From Pseudanabaena sp. FACHB-2040 (GTDB lineage Bacteria > Cyanobacteriota > Cyanobacteriia > Phormidesmidales > Phormidesmidaceae), in contig NZ_JACJQO010000017.1 in NCBI RefSeq assembly GCF_014696715.1, forward strand, positions 152,663 to 216,662: DNA of 64,000 nt. The letters run 5' to 3'. Both the position numbers and the translations under genes were made by a program. Position 1 is the first letter of the stretch, and each line of letters starts with the position of its first letter. The notes under the pieces are model-generated. The model made no database searches, had not been told where the DNA came from, and was given only the letters and a program-made list of their open reading frames with translations. Positions 43,421-51,601 of this stretch are shown here, piece after piece.

Positions 43421-44078
43421 CCGAGCAGTCCTGCTGGCAAACCCGGTAGGCGCAGCGGCGGGCTCCCGCGACAATGTGCTCAGTGCGCTTCACGGTGACC
43501 TCGTTGCCCAACACCTGCTGAAAAATTTCTAGCTCGCGATCGCAAAGCCCCGTACACGCCGCTGCCGCTACACAAATGGGGCAGTGGTTTTCGACCAACA
43601 GGTAAGAACCATCGGGTTGCGATCGCACCTCTGCCATATAGCCCTCTTCAGTGCGAACCTGGGCCAGGGCACTTAGCTTGGCCGCCAGCGCCTGCTGCCG
43701 GGGAATCTGCGTTTGATACTGCTCAAGCTGGTGATGGGTTCTAACCGCCAACAGGCGATCCAGTCCATCTGGCCCAAACGCTTCAATTACCGACTGAATT
43801 AGCCCCAAAGTGAGATCAGCATAGCCATTGGGAAAAAAGCGGTCAGCATTGGGGGTCAACTGCCAGAGCTTGGCTGGGCGACCCATGGGCCGGGGTTCTT
43901 CCTGGTAAGTCACCAGCTTTTCTGCGTGCAGGGCATACAGGTGCTGCCGCACCGCCATCGCAGAAATGCCCAGCCCCGCCGCCAGTTCCTGGGAATCGGT
44001 GGGGCCAGCTTGCTTCAGGCAATGGAGAATGGCTTGGCGGGTGCGGTTATGGGGCGATTTTTGGGAAGGAGTTGTCAT
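43413..44078 (-). CDS. SufR-like iron-sulfur DeoR/MarR-type regulator
   Basis: A 221-residue regulator. Residues 12-70 are a winged helix (QAILHCLKQAGPTDSQELAA GLGISAMAVRQHL) and residues 150-215 contain the Cys cluster typical of SufR, in NHCPICVAAAACTGLCDREL and AGARRCAYRV. SufR represses the suf operon in an Fe-S dependent way. Here it is divergent from an SDR gene rather than from sufBCDS, and its 3' end is coupled to a nucleotidyltransferase gene. So this may be a paralogue with a different target, for which the tandem sites at 44088-44156 are candidates. Confidence 0.8.
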   Translation of the reverse strand: MTTPSQKSPHNRTRQAILHCLKQAGPTDSQELAAGLGISAMAVRQHLYALHAEKLVTYQEEPRPMGRPAKLWQLTPNADRFFPNGYADLTLGLIQSVIEAFGPDGLDRLLAVRTHHQLEQYQTQIPRQQALAAKLSALAQVRTEEGYMAEVRSQPDGSYLLVENHCPICVAAAACTGLCDRELEIFQQVLGNEVTVKRTEHIVAGARRCAYRVCQQDCSDE

Positions 44079-44087
44079 AGGTACAAG

Positions 44088-44156
44088 CTAAAGTTTTTTC
44101 TTTACAAAGTCAATCGAACTCATCTACCATGGTTTCTAAAGTATTTTCTTTATAAA
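44088..44156. promoter_or_regulatory. Two direct repeats, candidate operators
   Basis: AAAGTWTTTTCTTTAYAAA occurs at 44090-44108 and again at 44138-44156, 48 bases apart; 19 of 21 bases agree when CT is added on the left. Each copy contains the dyad AAAG-N6-CTTT. They lie between the SufR-like gene (start 44078) and the SDR gene (start 44174), where the regulator's operator would be expected. Confidence 0.6.
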
Positions 44157-44173
44157 CTCTAGGGGATTCAATT

Positions 44174-44887
44174 ATGAAGACAGATCGCGTCGTCATTGTT
44201 ACGGCCGCCAGTCGCGGCATTGGGGCGGGCTGTGCATGGGAGCTAGCGGCTGAGGGCTACCGGGTATCTCTGCTGGCTCGCTCTGCCAGCATTTTCGATT
44301 TGGCCTCTGATTTAGGCGGCATTGCCACTCAGGGGTCTTTAACCAATCCTGAGGATTTGCAGCGGCTGGTGAGCACGACGCTGGATCACTATGGCCACAT
44401 TGATGCTGTGGTAAACAGCTTTGGCGATCCGCCTCGACCCGATCTGCTAGACATTTCCGACGAGCAGTGGCAGGAAAACTTTGAGATGCTGTTTTTGAGC
44501 GTAGTGCGGCTGACCCGGCTGGTGACTGAGCCGATGCGGCAGTCGGGCGGCGGTGCGATCGTCAATATCTCGGCCTGTGACTCGCGGGAGCCTAGTCTAG
44601 CGACCCCCTTCAGCGGCACCCTGCGAGCCGCAATGGAGGGTTTTACCAAGCTCTACGCCAAACGCTACAGGGCAGACCAGATTCGGATGAATGCGATCGC
44701 ACCCTTCTTCGTCGCCGACAGCCTAGAGGAGCTAGCCGGATGGGACGTGCCCAACGACCTGATGCTGGGCCGTCCAGTCACCTACACCGAGCTAGCCAGG
44801 GTAGTCAGTTTTCTAATTTCAGACGATGCTAAGTTCATTACCGGAACCACCCTCAAAGTTGATGAAGCCTACTCTGCAGCGCTCTAG
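44174..44887 (+). CDS. SDR family protein with lost YxxxK motif
   Basis: A 237-residue short-chain dehydrogenase-like protein with the NAD(P)-binding motif TAASRGIGAGCAWELAAEG (TGxxxGxG type), VNSFGDPPRP, and NISACDSREP with Ser133. The catalytic YxxxK is not present: the expected stretch reads PFSGTLRAAMEGFTK, with Ser147 and Arg151 at the Tyr and Lys positions. It may still bind the cofactor or use another mechanism. It is divergent from the SufR-like gene and probably under its control. Confidence 0.82.
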   Translation: MKTDRVVIVTAASRGIGAGCAWELAAEGYRVSLLARSASIFDLASDLGGIATQGSLTNPEDLQRLVSTTLDHYGHIDAVVNSFGDPPRPDLLDISDEQWQENFEMLFLSVVRLTRLVTEPMRQSGGGAIVNISACDSREPSLATPFSGTLRAAMEGFTKLYAKRYRADQIRMNAIAPFFVADSLEELAGWDVPNDLMLGRPVTYTELARVVSFLISDDAKFITGTTLKVDEAYSAAL

Positions 44888-44978
44888 CCACGAGGATTGA
44901 CCGCCAGCGCTTAGTTTTACAATCAGCAGCACCCCAATTCCACAATCGCATCACCCTGGTTCAGGAGCCTCTACCCCC

Positions 44979-46331
44979 GTGTTTTCCATGTTTATTCGGC
45001 CCTCGCTTCGCGATGAAATTCGAGCCGCCTTGCGGTTGACCTTTCCCTTAGCCGGGGCTCAGGTGGCGCAGGCGGCGACGAGCTTCGTCGATACGGTCAT
45101 GATGGGCTGGTTAGGGCAAGATGTGCTGGCCGCAGGTGGACTAGCCGCTACCACCTTCATCACCCTGCTAGTAACCGCTTCCGGCATTATCACCGGCGTC
45201 AGTCCCCTAGCAGCCGAAGCCTATGGGGTCGCCAACCCTAAAAGAATTCAGCAGCTCACCCGCAACGGGCTTTGGCTGTCGCTGCTGCTGTCGCTGCCGG
45301 TTATGGGTCTGCTGTGGCGTATGGATGGCTTGATGGAGCACTTGGGCCAAGCCCCTAGCGTCGCCATTCTGGCTCGACCCTACCTGACGATCATTCTGTG
45401 GGGGTTTTTCCCGGCGCTGGCCTTTGCCCTACTTAAGGATGTGGTGTCTTCCCTGTCTCACCCGCAGCCGGTCATGGTAATTGTGATGGCGGGCACTGGG
45501 TTAAATGTGGCGGGCAACTATGCTTTGGGGTTTGGGCACTTTGGCCTGCCCGCACTGGGGCTTTCGGGCATTGCTTTAACCAGTGTGATTTCCTATTGGG
45601 CCATGTTTATCGCTCTGGTGGTTTACCTGCTCAAGCAGCGCCTTCTCAAGTCCTACCGCCTGTTTCAAAATCTACTGCGAGTTGAGCCTCAGGTGTTGCG
45701 AGAGCTGTTTTGGATTGGTCTGCCCATTGGCGTTTCCTTTGCCCTAGAGATTGGCCTGTTTACAGTTACTACTTACCTGATGGGGGCGCTGGGGCCAGAA
45801 GTATTGGCAGCCCACCAGATCGTTTTTCAGACCATTGCCGTGATCTTTATGGTGCCGCTGGGCATGTCCTACGCCACCACCATTCGTGTCGGCCAGTGGA
45901 ATGGTCAGCAAAATCCAGCGGGCGTGCGGCGAGCAGCCTATGTGGGCATGGGCTTGGGGGGATTTTTTATGATCCTGATGGCGTTACTGCTGCTGCTGTT
46001 TCCCCGCAGCGCGATTGGGCTGTTTCTAGATTTGGGCAACCCCAACAATGCTCAGGTCATCTCTCTGGCTATTTCGATGTTTGCCGTTGCCGCTGTCTCC
46101 CAGATTCTAGACGGGGTGCAAACTACTGCAGCCGGAGCCTTGCGTGGCCTTAAAGATACGCGGGTGCCGATGTTGCTTAGCTTCTTGGCTTTTTGGGGAG
46201 TGGGCCTAGCCAGCGGCTACACCCTAGGCTTTGTGGTGGGCCTGGGAGGCATTGGCCTTTGGCTGGGGCAGGCGATTGGGGTGGGCTGCTCGGCGATTTT
46301 ATTTGGCTGGCGACTGGGGCGGCTGATCTGA
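44979..46331 (+). CDS. MATE family efflux protein
   Basis: A 450-residue integral membrane protein with twelve hydrophobic segments, of the MATE family (DinF-like): LTFPLAGAQVAQAATSFVDT, VMMGWLGQDVLAAGGLAATT, and a homologous second half around GLPIGVSFALEIGLFTVTTY. It exports cationic compounds by Na+ or H+ exchange. Start is taken as GTG 44979 because AGGAG lies 11 bases before it; ATG 44988 is also possible. Confidence 0.9.
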   Translation: MFSMFIRPSLRDEIRAALRLTFPLAGAQVAQAATSFVDTVMMGWLGQDVLAAGGLAATTFITLLVTASGIITGVSPLAAEAYGVANPKRIQQLTRNGLWLSLLLSLPVMGLLWRMDGLMEHLGQAPSVAILARPYLTIILWGFFPALAFALLKDVVSSLSHPQPVMVIVMAGTGLNVAGNYALGFGHFGLPALGLSGIALTSVISYWAMFIALVVYLLKQRLLKSYRLFQNLLRVEPQVLRELFWIGLPIGVSFALEIGLFTVTTYLMGALGPEVLAAHQIVFQTIAVIFMVPLGMSYATTIRVGQWNGQQNPAGVRRAAYVGMGLGGFFMILMALLLLLFPRSAIGLFLDLGNPNNAQVISLAISMFAVAAVSQILDGVQTTAAGALRGLKDTRVPMLLSFLAFWGVGLASGYTLGFVVGLGGIGLWLGQAIGVGCSAILFGWRLGRLI

Positions 46332-46432
46332 TTTTTCGGTTTCTACCCAAAGGTTGCAACATCGGTCATCTTAAGAATAGGCAGGCCGCTGCCCAAGTTC
46401 CGGCTGTAAAGACTTCCGATATCGCTCCCGAC

Positions 46433-46945
46433 ATGGTTCCTGACATAGCTCCCGGCGTGAATCCTCAGATCCTTTCACAATCTAGTACGCAGGTCGGCGT
46501 CATCTCAGATACTCATGGACTGCTGCGACCCGAAGCGCTGGCGGCTTTGACTGGCTCGAATTTGATTCTCCATGCTGGGGATATTGGGAGTCTGGAGGTG
46601 CTGACAGAATTGGGCAAGATCGCTCCTGTGATTGCTATACGGGGCAACAATGACAAAGGCCCTTGGGCCGAGACAATTCCTGAGCGGGAAACAGTGCAGA
46701 TTGAGGGGGTTGCTGTCTATCTACTGCACAGCGTTAAAGATTTGGATCTCGACCCCAAATCCGCGGGCATTCAGGTTGTTATCAGCGGCCATTCTCACAA
46801 ACCTGCGATCACAACAGACAACGGCATCTTGTTTCTCAATCCGGGCAGTGCGGGGCCGAGGCGCTTTAAGCTACCGATCAGCGTAGCCCGACTGCAGATT
46901 GAGGGCAGCGAAGTACAGTCGGCACTGGTTGAGCTGCAGGTATAG
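46433..46945 (+). CDS. YfcE/MJ0936-type metallophosphoesterase
   Basis: A 170-residue metallophosphoesterase with all motifs of the YfcE family: GVISDTHG (Asp, His), ILHAGDIG (GD), AIRGNNDKG (GNxD), a His in LLHSVKDLD, and VISGHSHKP (GHxH). It should hydrolyse phosphodiesters with two metal ions. ATG 46433 gives a normal length, but the true start could be later; the preceding residues contain a small repeat (DIAP, DMVP, DIAP). Confidence 0.88.
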   Translation: MVPDIAPGVNPQILSQSSTQVGVISDTHGLLRPEALAALTGSNLILHAGDIGSLEVLTELGKIAPVIAIRGNNDKGPWAETIPERETVQIEGVAVYLLHSVKDLDLDPKSAGIQVVISGHSHKPAITTDNGILFLNPGSAGPRRFKLPISVARLQIEGSEVQSALVELQV

Positions 46946-47018
46946 AGCCGATTAGCGTCACTTCTGGGTCACGTTTTGGCCTTACACTAAAGCGCAACGT
47001 TCCAGCCAAAGTCGTCCT

Positions 47019-47375
47019 ATGAAAGCACTGATCTCAGCCCTATTTCTGGCCCTGGCAACCGGTTTGCCCGCTGCTTATGCTCAAGTTCCGGCAGAGAACC
47101 TGCAGCAGCCCGGCAGCCTAACCCTGATGGGAGATGTGCAGACAATCGAGGGCAATCAATTTGTCCTCAGCGATGGAGCCGTTCAAACGGTGGTCAATGC
47201 GGGGCCTGAGTGGCACCACTCGATTGAGTTGCAGCCGGGGGAGCGAGTTATCGTCGTTGGAAACTATGCCGACAACCGCTTAGATGCGTTTAGCATTACT
47301 CGCAGCAATGGCGACATCATCTTCATTCGCAATGCAGAAGGGCCTGCGCCCTGGGAGATCGACGTTGAAAGTTGA
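47019..47375 (+). CDS. Exported small protein, OB-fold-like
   Basis: A 118-residue protein with a clear Sec signal peptide, cleavage near residue 21 (AYAQVPAE). The mature part has strand-rich sequence (SLTLMGDVQTIEGNQFVLSD and GERVIVVGNYADNRLDAFSI), which suggests a small OB-like barrel as in periplasmic YgiW/DUF5666 proteins. Function unknown. It lies alone, 70 bases after the YfcE gene. Confidence 0.75.
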   Translation: MKALISALFLALATGLPAAYAQVPAENLQQPGSLTLMGDVQTIEGNQFVLSDGAVQTVVNAGPEWHHSIELQPGERVIVVGNYADNRLDAFSITRSNGDIIFIRNAEGPAPWEIDVES

Positions 47376-47400
47376 GACCTAACCTGCGGGCTTGATCTAA

Positions 47401-47650
47401 CTAGCCTGTCTGCAGATTCATGACCATCTCAATCAGTTCTGTAGGGTCAATCGGTTTGGCTTGGTAGGCCTAAAAGCTGGAAGACTGCACTGTCTTGCGA
47501 TCGCTTTCACCAGCATAGATCGTTAGTGCGATCGCAGGAATCTGCCCCCTTTGTTCTGGCTTGAGCGATCGCACCTGTCTCACCAGCGCACAGCCATCTT
47601 CCTCCAGCATCCTAATGTCACGGGTCAGCAGATCAAAAAGCAAAGGCAGT
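47401..47650 (-). pseudogene. Response-regulator receiver domain remnant
   Basis: The minus strand translates to a receiver-domain C-terminus: RDIRMLEEDGCALVRQVRSL, KPEQRGQIPAIALTIYAGES, DRKTVQSSSF, a stop in place of Gln, and AYQAKPIDPTELIEMVMNL. The first part matches a SDIGMPEEDG-type receiver; the Asp is kept, but the N-terminal half of the domain and any kinase part are missing. It lies just upstream of the truncated photoreceptor gene, on the other strand. Confidence 0.85.
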
Positions 47651-47785
47651 TTATAACTGAGCCTTTTGTTGAGGAATAACTCTCTTTATTACGGTGCGTG
47701 TGGATTTGTTCTAAAGCGAGGGCTTCCGTAAAGATAATGAAAAGTCAAGATCTAGTGTGTATGGCCCCAGTTGGCCTGCAATGCC

Positions 47786-48829
47786 ATGTTTCCCGACCAA
47801 CAACCGTTTGCTTCTCTTCTCTCTGAGCAGCAGATTTTAGAGGTGGTGGCTGCGATCGCACGTCAGATCGAGCCTTCGGTCAATCTGGACAACTTGTTAA
47901 ATGCTGTTGTTGAGCAGGTTCGTACCCTGCTTGAAGCCGACCGAGTGATTATTTACCAGCTTTTACCCGGTGGCGATGCGGTCGTTTCGATAGAGTCGGT
48001 AGGGGCTGAATGGCTGCCTATTCAGGGGCAGCTGATTTATGACCCCTGTTTTGAAGCTGACTGGGTTGAGCCTTACCGCCAAGGACATATCAGCAGCATT
48101 ACCAACGTACATACCAGCAATATCACACCCTGCTATCTAGATCTGCTGACGCGGCTTCAGGTACAGGCCAATCTTGTAGTGCCCATTATCTGTGAGAAAA
48201 AGCTGTGGGGGCTATTAATTGCCCATCAGTGCCGCAGTCCTCGATCGTGGGATGAGCTGGATGCTCAGCTGATGCGGCAGGTGGCGCTACAGCTTGGTAT
48301 TGCCATTAGCCAAATTAGCCTCCAGCAGCGGTTTTACTATCAGCAGCAGCAGTTAAACACAGAGATAACCCAGCGCACCCAAGCTCTGCAAACGTTTCGG
48401 ACTCGTCTGCACTCGTTGCTCAGCATTCTCAATAGTGCCGCTGCTGCCATTGTCCACATGCGGGTTTATGCAGACCGCCGAATAGAGGTGGACTATTGCT
48501 CAGATGGGTGTGAGCGGGTATTGGGCTTTACGGCTCAGGCGTTGATCGACGAGCCCACCCTCTGGCAATCGCAGATCTTGGCTGAAGACCTGGCCCCTGC
48601 TCTGGAAAAGGCTTTTGAAAGCATCTTTGCAGAAGCCATTGTGATCCTTGAATATCGGTTTCGCCACAAAGACGGCAGCCTACACTGGGTTTCCGATACT
48701 CTGATGTCTTACCGAGACGAGGCCGCAGAGTGCTGGATGGTCACTTCGGTTAAAACGGCTACGCGCGATCGCAACTCACCCTCAACCGGCAACATCCTAC
48801 AGGCTCAACCCAACCCCTACACCCTGTAG
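47786..48829 (+). CDS. Cyanobacteriochrome-type GAF plus PAS protein, no output domain
   Basis: A 347-residue protein. The GAF domain (about residues 15-180) matches the cyanobacteriochrome family: the DXCF motif reads DPCF, and the canonical chromophore Cys lies in NITPCYLDLLTRLQVQANLV, where the following His is a Tyr. A coiled coil (about 182-210) leads to a PAS domain (about 210-320), and the protein ends just after it without kinase, GGDEF or receiver. The DXCF motif suggests a blue/green two-Cys photocycle if the pigment binds. The stop codon lies within the inverted repeat at 48824. ATG 47786 is preferred; TTG 47771 would add five residues. Confidence 0.83.
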   Translation: MFPDQQPFASLLSEQQILEVVAAIARQIEPSVNLDNLLNAVVEQVRTLLEADRVIIYQLLPGGDAVVSIESVGAEWLPIQGQLIYDPCFEADWVEPYRQGHISSITNVHTSNITPCYLDLLTRLQVQANLVVPIICEKKLWGLLIAHQCRSPRSWDELDAQLMRQVALQLGIAISQISLQQRFYYQQQQLNTEITQRTQALQTFRTRLHSLLSILNSAAAAIVHMRVYADRRIEVDYCSDGCERVLGFTAQALIDEPTLWQSQILAEDLAPALEKAFESIFAEAIVILEYRFRHKDGSLHWVSDTLMSYRDEAAECWMVTSVKTATRDRNSPSTGNILQAQPNPYTL

Positions 48830-48854
48830 AGACGCGATTAACGCGCCTCTACAG
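48824..48854. repeat. 31-base inverted repeat, GTAGAGACGCG family
   Basis: CTGTAGAG-A-CGCG, loop ATTAA, CGCG-C-CTCTACAG: a hairpin with one mismatched pair. It belongs to a repeat type seen widely in cyanobacterial genomes (TAGAGACGCG). It supplies the stop codon TAG (48827-48829) of the GAF/PAS gene and may have truncated it. Confidence 0.85.
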
Positions 48855-48865
48855 ATCAACGCTCT

Positions 48866-49969
48866 TTAACGGCCGGTTACAACGCCCCACATGTAGTCTT
48901 CAAAGGGACCTTCGCATAAATCGACCGTATATTGCTTGCCCCAGCTGTAGCAGTTGAAGCGAATCTTGCCACTGTCATGGCTGTACCAAACGCCATTATC
49001 AATCTGCAAGCCGCCCAGGTAAGCAACCCAGTGGTTGGGGTGGGCAATTGCTGGAGTCGCGCCGCCCAGCATCGCTGAGTGGATCATCAAAAACGCCACG
49101 CCGCCCTGACTGCGAGCCGCATCGGCAGCCCGCATAGCGTCGAACTCGCCATAGACAAAGGTTGATTCAAACTCAACTTGGTCGTAGCCCAAGATTTCGT
49201 AAATCCAGCCTTTCATCTCCCAGGGCGTGGTGATGCCTGCGATGTTGTTGCCCACGCTGCCCGAGTCTCCCGTCACTGGGAAGATCAGGTTTTCGGTGTC
49301 TCGCAGGGTGGCAATTAGCATCCAGTCTGCTGTTGACATGCCCGACCTCACCTTGCTTTGGAGCAGGCCTTGGGAAGGTTTGACTACCTTGGTGCGGCTA
49401 CGGAACTGCCCTGTTTCGTAGAGCGCCTGGCAGAGAGAGACGTAACGGGCAGGCTGCTTTGAAACCAGCTCAAACACGATAGCTGTGGGGCCGCAGAACG
49501 GCGTGTAGTTTTGGTTGACCTGCAGCGGATTAGCTAGGGTCTTTTGAATATCATCTAGCAGATCGGCCTTGCTAACATGGGGCCAAACGCCAGGTTGATT
49601 AGACTGCTTGAAGGTTGCGATCGCAGCGTCTACCGGCGAAGTGCTAGGAGCAGGGACCACCTGATAACGCAGCTGATAGTTCGCGCCATCGCGGGTAAAA
49701 GCGGCCGTGGCAGCAGGGGTTGGATTGGCTGTAATGCGCACCGCACCGAGAAGGTCATCGGCATCTGGAGAGTCTTCATCCCAAAGCTTAATGTCAACGA
49801 AATTTTGAAAGGAAAACGCCTGGTTCAAGGCCCACGTCTGACCATTGTTAAGGCTTCTTTTTAGGTAGGGTTGCAGAGTGCCATCAACATACACTTCCAG
49901 GCGGCACTCATCGGCCCCCCAATCTTCAGTTTCATTGCATTTCAGCTGATTCAAAATGAGTTGACGCAT
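48866..49969 (-). CDS. C2-like domain plus papain-like cysteine peptidase
   Basis: A 367-residue protein. Residues 1-110 look like a C2-type beta sandwich (CRLEVYVDGTLQPYLKRSLN, WDEDSPDADDLLGAV, with Asp residues at the places of calcium loops). Residues 160-365 form a papain-like domain: NYTPFCGPTAIVFELV holds the Cys nucleophile, HPNHWVAYLGG the His, and FNCYSWGKQYTVDLCE the NSWG-like third motif (YSWG). No signal peptide is visible; AGGAG precedes ATG 49969. It may be a lipid- or surface-targeted protease or toxin effector; no immunity-like neighbour is evident. Confidence 0.75.
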   Translation of the reverse strand: MRQLILNQLKCNETEDWGADECRLEVYVDGTLQPYLKRSLNNGQTWALNQAFSFQNFVDIKLWDEDSPDADDLLGAVRITANPTPAATAAFTRDGANYQLRYQVVPAPSTSPVDAAIATFKQSNQPGVWPHVSKADLLDDIQKTLANPLQVNQNYTPFCGPTAIVFELVSKQPARYVSLCQALYETGQFRSRTKVVKPSQGLLQSKVRSGMSTADWMLIATLRDTENLIFPVTGDSGSVGNNIAGITTPWEMKGWIYEILGYDQVEFESTFVYGEFDAMRAADAARSQGGVAFLMIHSAMLGGATPAIAHPNHWVAYLGGLQIDNGVWYSHDSGKIRFNCYSWGKQYTVDLCEGPFEDYMWGVVTGR

Positions 49970-50257
49970 ACTGGCTCCTGTGTGAATGATTGACTTGGGA
50001 AGTCTAAGTAAGGTCTTCACCAGTCGCCCGTAAATTTACTGATGCAGCCTGTAAATCGAGGCCAGAGAAAGATCTGGCACAGGTAGGGCTAGGCAGCGAC
50101 AAATTGTTCTATTTAGCCCCAATTTGGCATCAGGATGGGATTAAAGAATCCGATTAGCAAATCTTTTAATCTGTCAGCCTCTTATAAAGACTTCACAAAA
50201 CAGCGACTTTCTCTGTAAATTTGGGCATCCTGAAGCTAGCGCTGCAACTTAACCCCT

Positions 50258-51523
50258 ATGAGTTCCTCTCCCGAAACTTTGCTGCAGGCGGGTGCCCAAG
50301 CCATGCAGCAGGCCCGTTATCAAGATGCTATCGAGCCGCTAGAGGCCTTTTGCAAAGGATCTATTAACCGTCGCTCCAAACAGTTTTTTCAAGCCCAGAT
50401 GTGGTTAGTTCAGGCCTATCAGAAAAATGGGCAAGATCTCCATGCGATCGCACTTTGCGAACAGCTGATCAAAAGCGATATTCCCCAAGTGCAGCAGTGG
50501 GGTCAAAAGGTTCTGCCCAAGCTGCTAAAAGAGGCCCCTCCCGCTAGCCAGCCAGCCGTTGCAGAGGCAGCACCGGAAGCAACACCAGAAGCAACACCAG
50601 AGGTCGCACCTGCGCCCGAAGCAGAGGCTCCTGCCACCTTTTTTCAGGTTACAGAACTGCTGTCGCCTGAAGCTGCAGCAGAAGTTTTTTCTACAGGCCG
50701 TAAAGCCCTACAGCAACGGCGCTACGACGAAGCCGCCGCCGCTTTCGAAACCTTCATTCAGGGCGCAGACCCTAGCTACAGCAACTATGCCTGGGCCTGC
50801 ACCAGCCTAGGAAAAGCCTACCGAGGCAACGAACAACCTGAAAAAGCCCTAGCTCTTTGCCAGCACCTCTACAAGAGCGACCAGGAAAGCCTGCAGGCCT
50901 GGGCCAGAGACTTTTTCAAAACCCTAGATTTGCCTGATAAAGAGCTTGTGCCCACTTCACCAGCACCGGCTCCAACCGATTCTGAGGCGGCAGACTTCAC
51001 AGACCCCGGAGCCAATCCCCTGCCAATAGGGACCGAGAACGATTCCCTAGGCGCTACGCCAACCCCCAAAAAAGTCAAGCCAATTATTCAATCAGGCCAA
51101 AAAGACCTGTCTCCCCAAATTCTCTCGGCAGTCGCCCACGGCTCAATCTCACTGCTGGGCAGCGTGCTAATCGCCCTGATCTTTAGAGACTCCATCGTGG
51201 CTAACCTCCTAGGGCTGTTGAGGTTTGTCATTCCTGTGGTGATTCTATTTACTGCTCAAGATGCAGTTGCCAAAGCCAACGCCAAAGAAGCAACCAACTA
51301 CGTCATCACCTCTCTAGTGCTGCTAGCCATTAGTATCCCTGCCGCCCTGTTCCTATTTCCGATAGCCATTGTGTTTGGCCCCCTGCTGATTCTGCTCGTA
51401 ATCCCCCTAATCACGTATTGCCTACTGCTGGCCATTTGGCCCGTGGTTGCAACCATCGTTTGTGCCCGCGATCGCAGGCGCACCTTTCGCTACCCTCGCT
51501 GGTTAATTCTGCACTTGTTGTAG
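50258..51523 (+). CDS. TPR-like protein with C-terminal membrane domain
   Basis: A 421-residue protein. Residues 1-95 and about 130-215 are two similar helical repeat blocks (TPR-like: EALQAG... ; RQALQQRRYDEAAAAFETFI), separated by a Pro/Ala/Glu linker (EATPEATPEVAPAPEAEAPA). Residues 275-405 have four membrane helices, similar in layout to DUF4870 proteins. It may be an adaptor at the membrane; no specific family is recognised. A purine-rich repeat follows its stop. Confidence 0.75.
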   Translation: MSSSPETLLQAGAQAMQQARYQDAIEPLEAFCKGSINRRSKQFFQAQMWLVQAYQKNGQDLHAIALCEQLIKSDIPQVQQWGQKVLPKLLKEAPPASQPAVAEAAPEATPEATPEVAPAPEAEAPATFFQVTELLSPEAAAEVFSTGRKALQQRRYDEAAAAFETFIQGADPSYSNYAWACTSLGKAYRGNEQPEKALALCQHLYKSDQESLQAWARDFFKTLDLPDKELVPTSPAPAPTDSEAADFTDPGANPLPIGTENDSLGATPTPKKVKPIIQSGQKDLSPQILSAVAHGSISLLGSVLIALIFRDSIVANLLGLLRFVIPVVILFTAQDAVAKANAKEATNYVITSLVLLAISIPAALFLFPIAIVFGPLLILLVIPLITYCLLLAIWPVVATIVCARDRRRTFRYPRWLILHLL

Positions 51524-51580
51524 GCAGAAGGAGACAGAAGGCAGGAGACAGAGGACAGGAGGAAAGAGACATGAAAGAGA
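51524..51580 (+). repeat. Purine-rich intergenic repeat
   Basis: A tract built from GCAGAAGGAGACAGAAGGCAGGAGACAGAGGACAGGAGG-type units, starting right after the stop of the preceding gene. It is of the same kind as the one inside the ABC-F gene at 32001 and similar to tracts at 57161-57180 and 61575-61615. Confidence 0.65.
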
Positions 51581-51601
51581 CGTGTCCCCTCAAACACAGC
51601 C

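Noticed and set aside
46193..46432. N-terminal extension of the YfcE-like protein
   Set aside because: It overlaps the end of the MATE gene in another frame and has no match; an ATG with normal family length lies at 46433.
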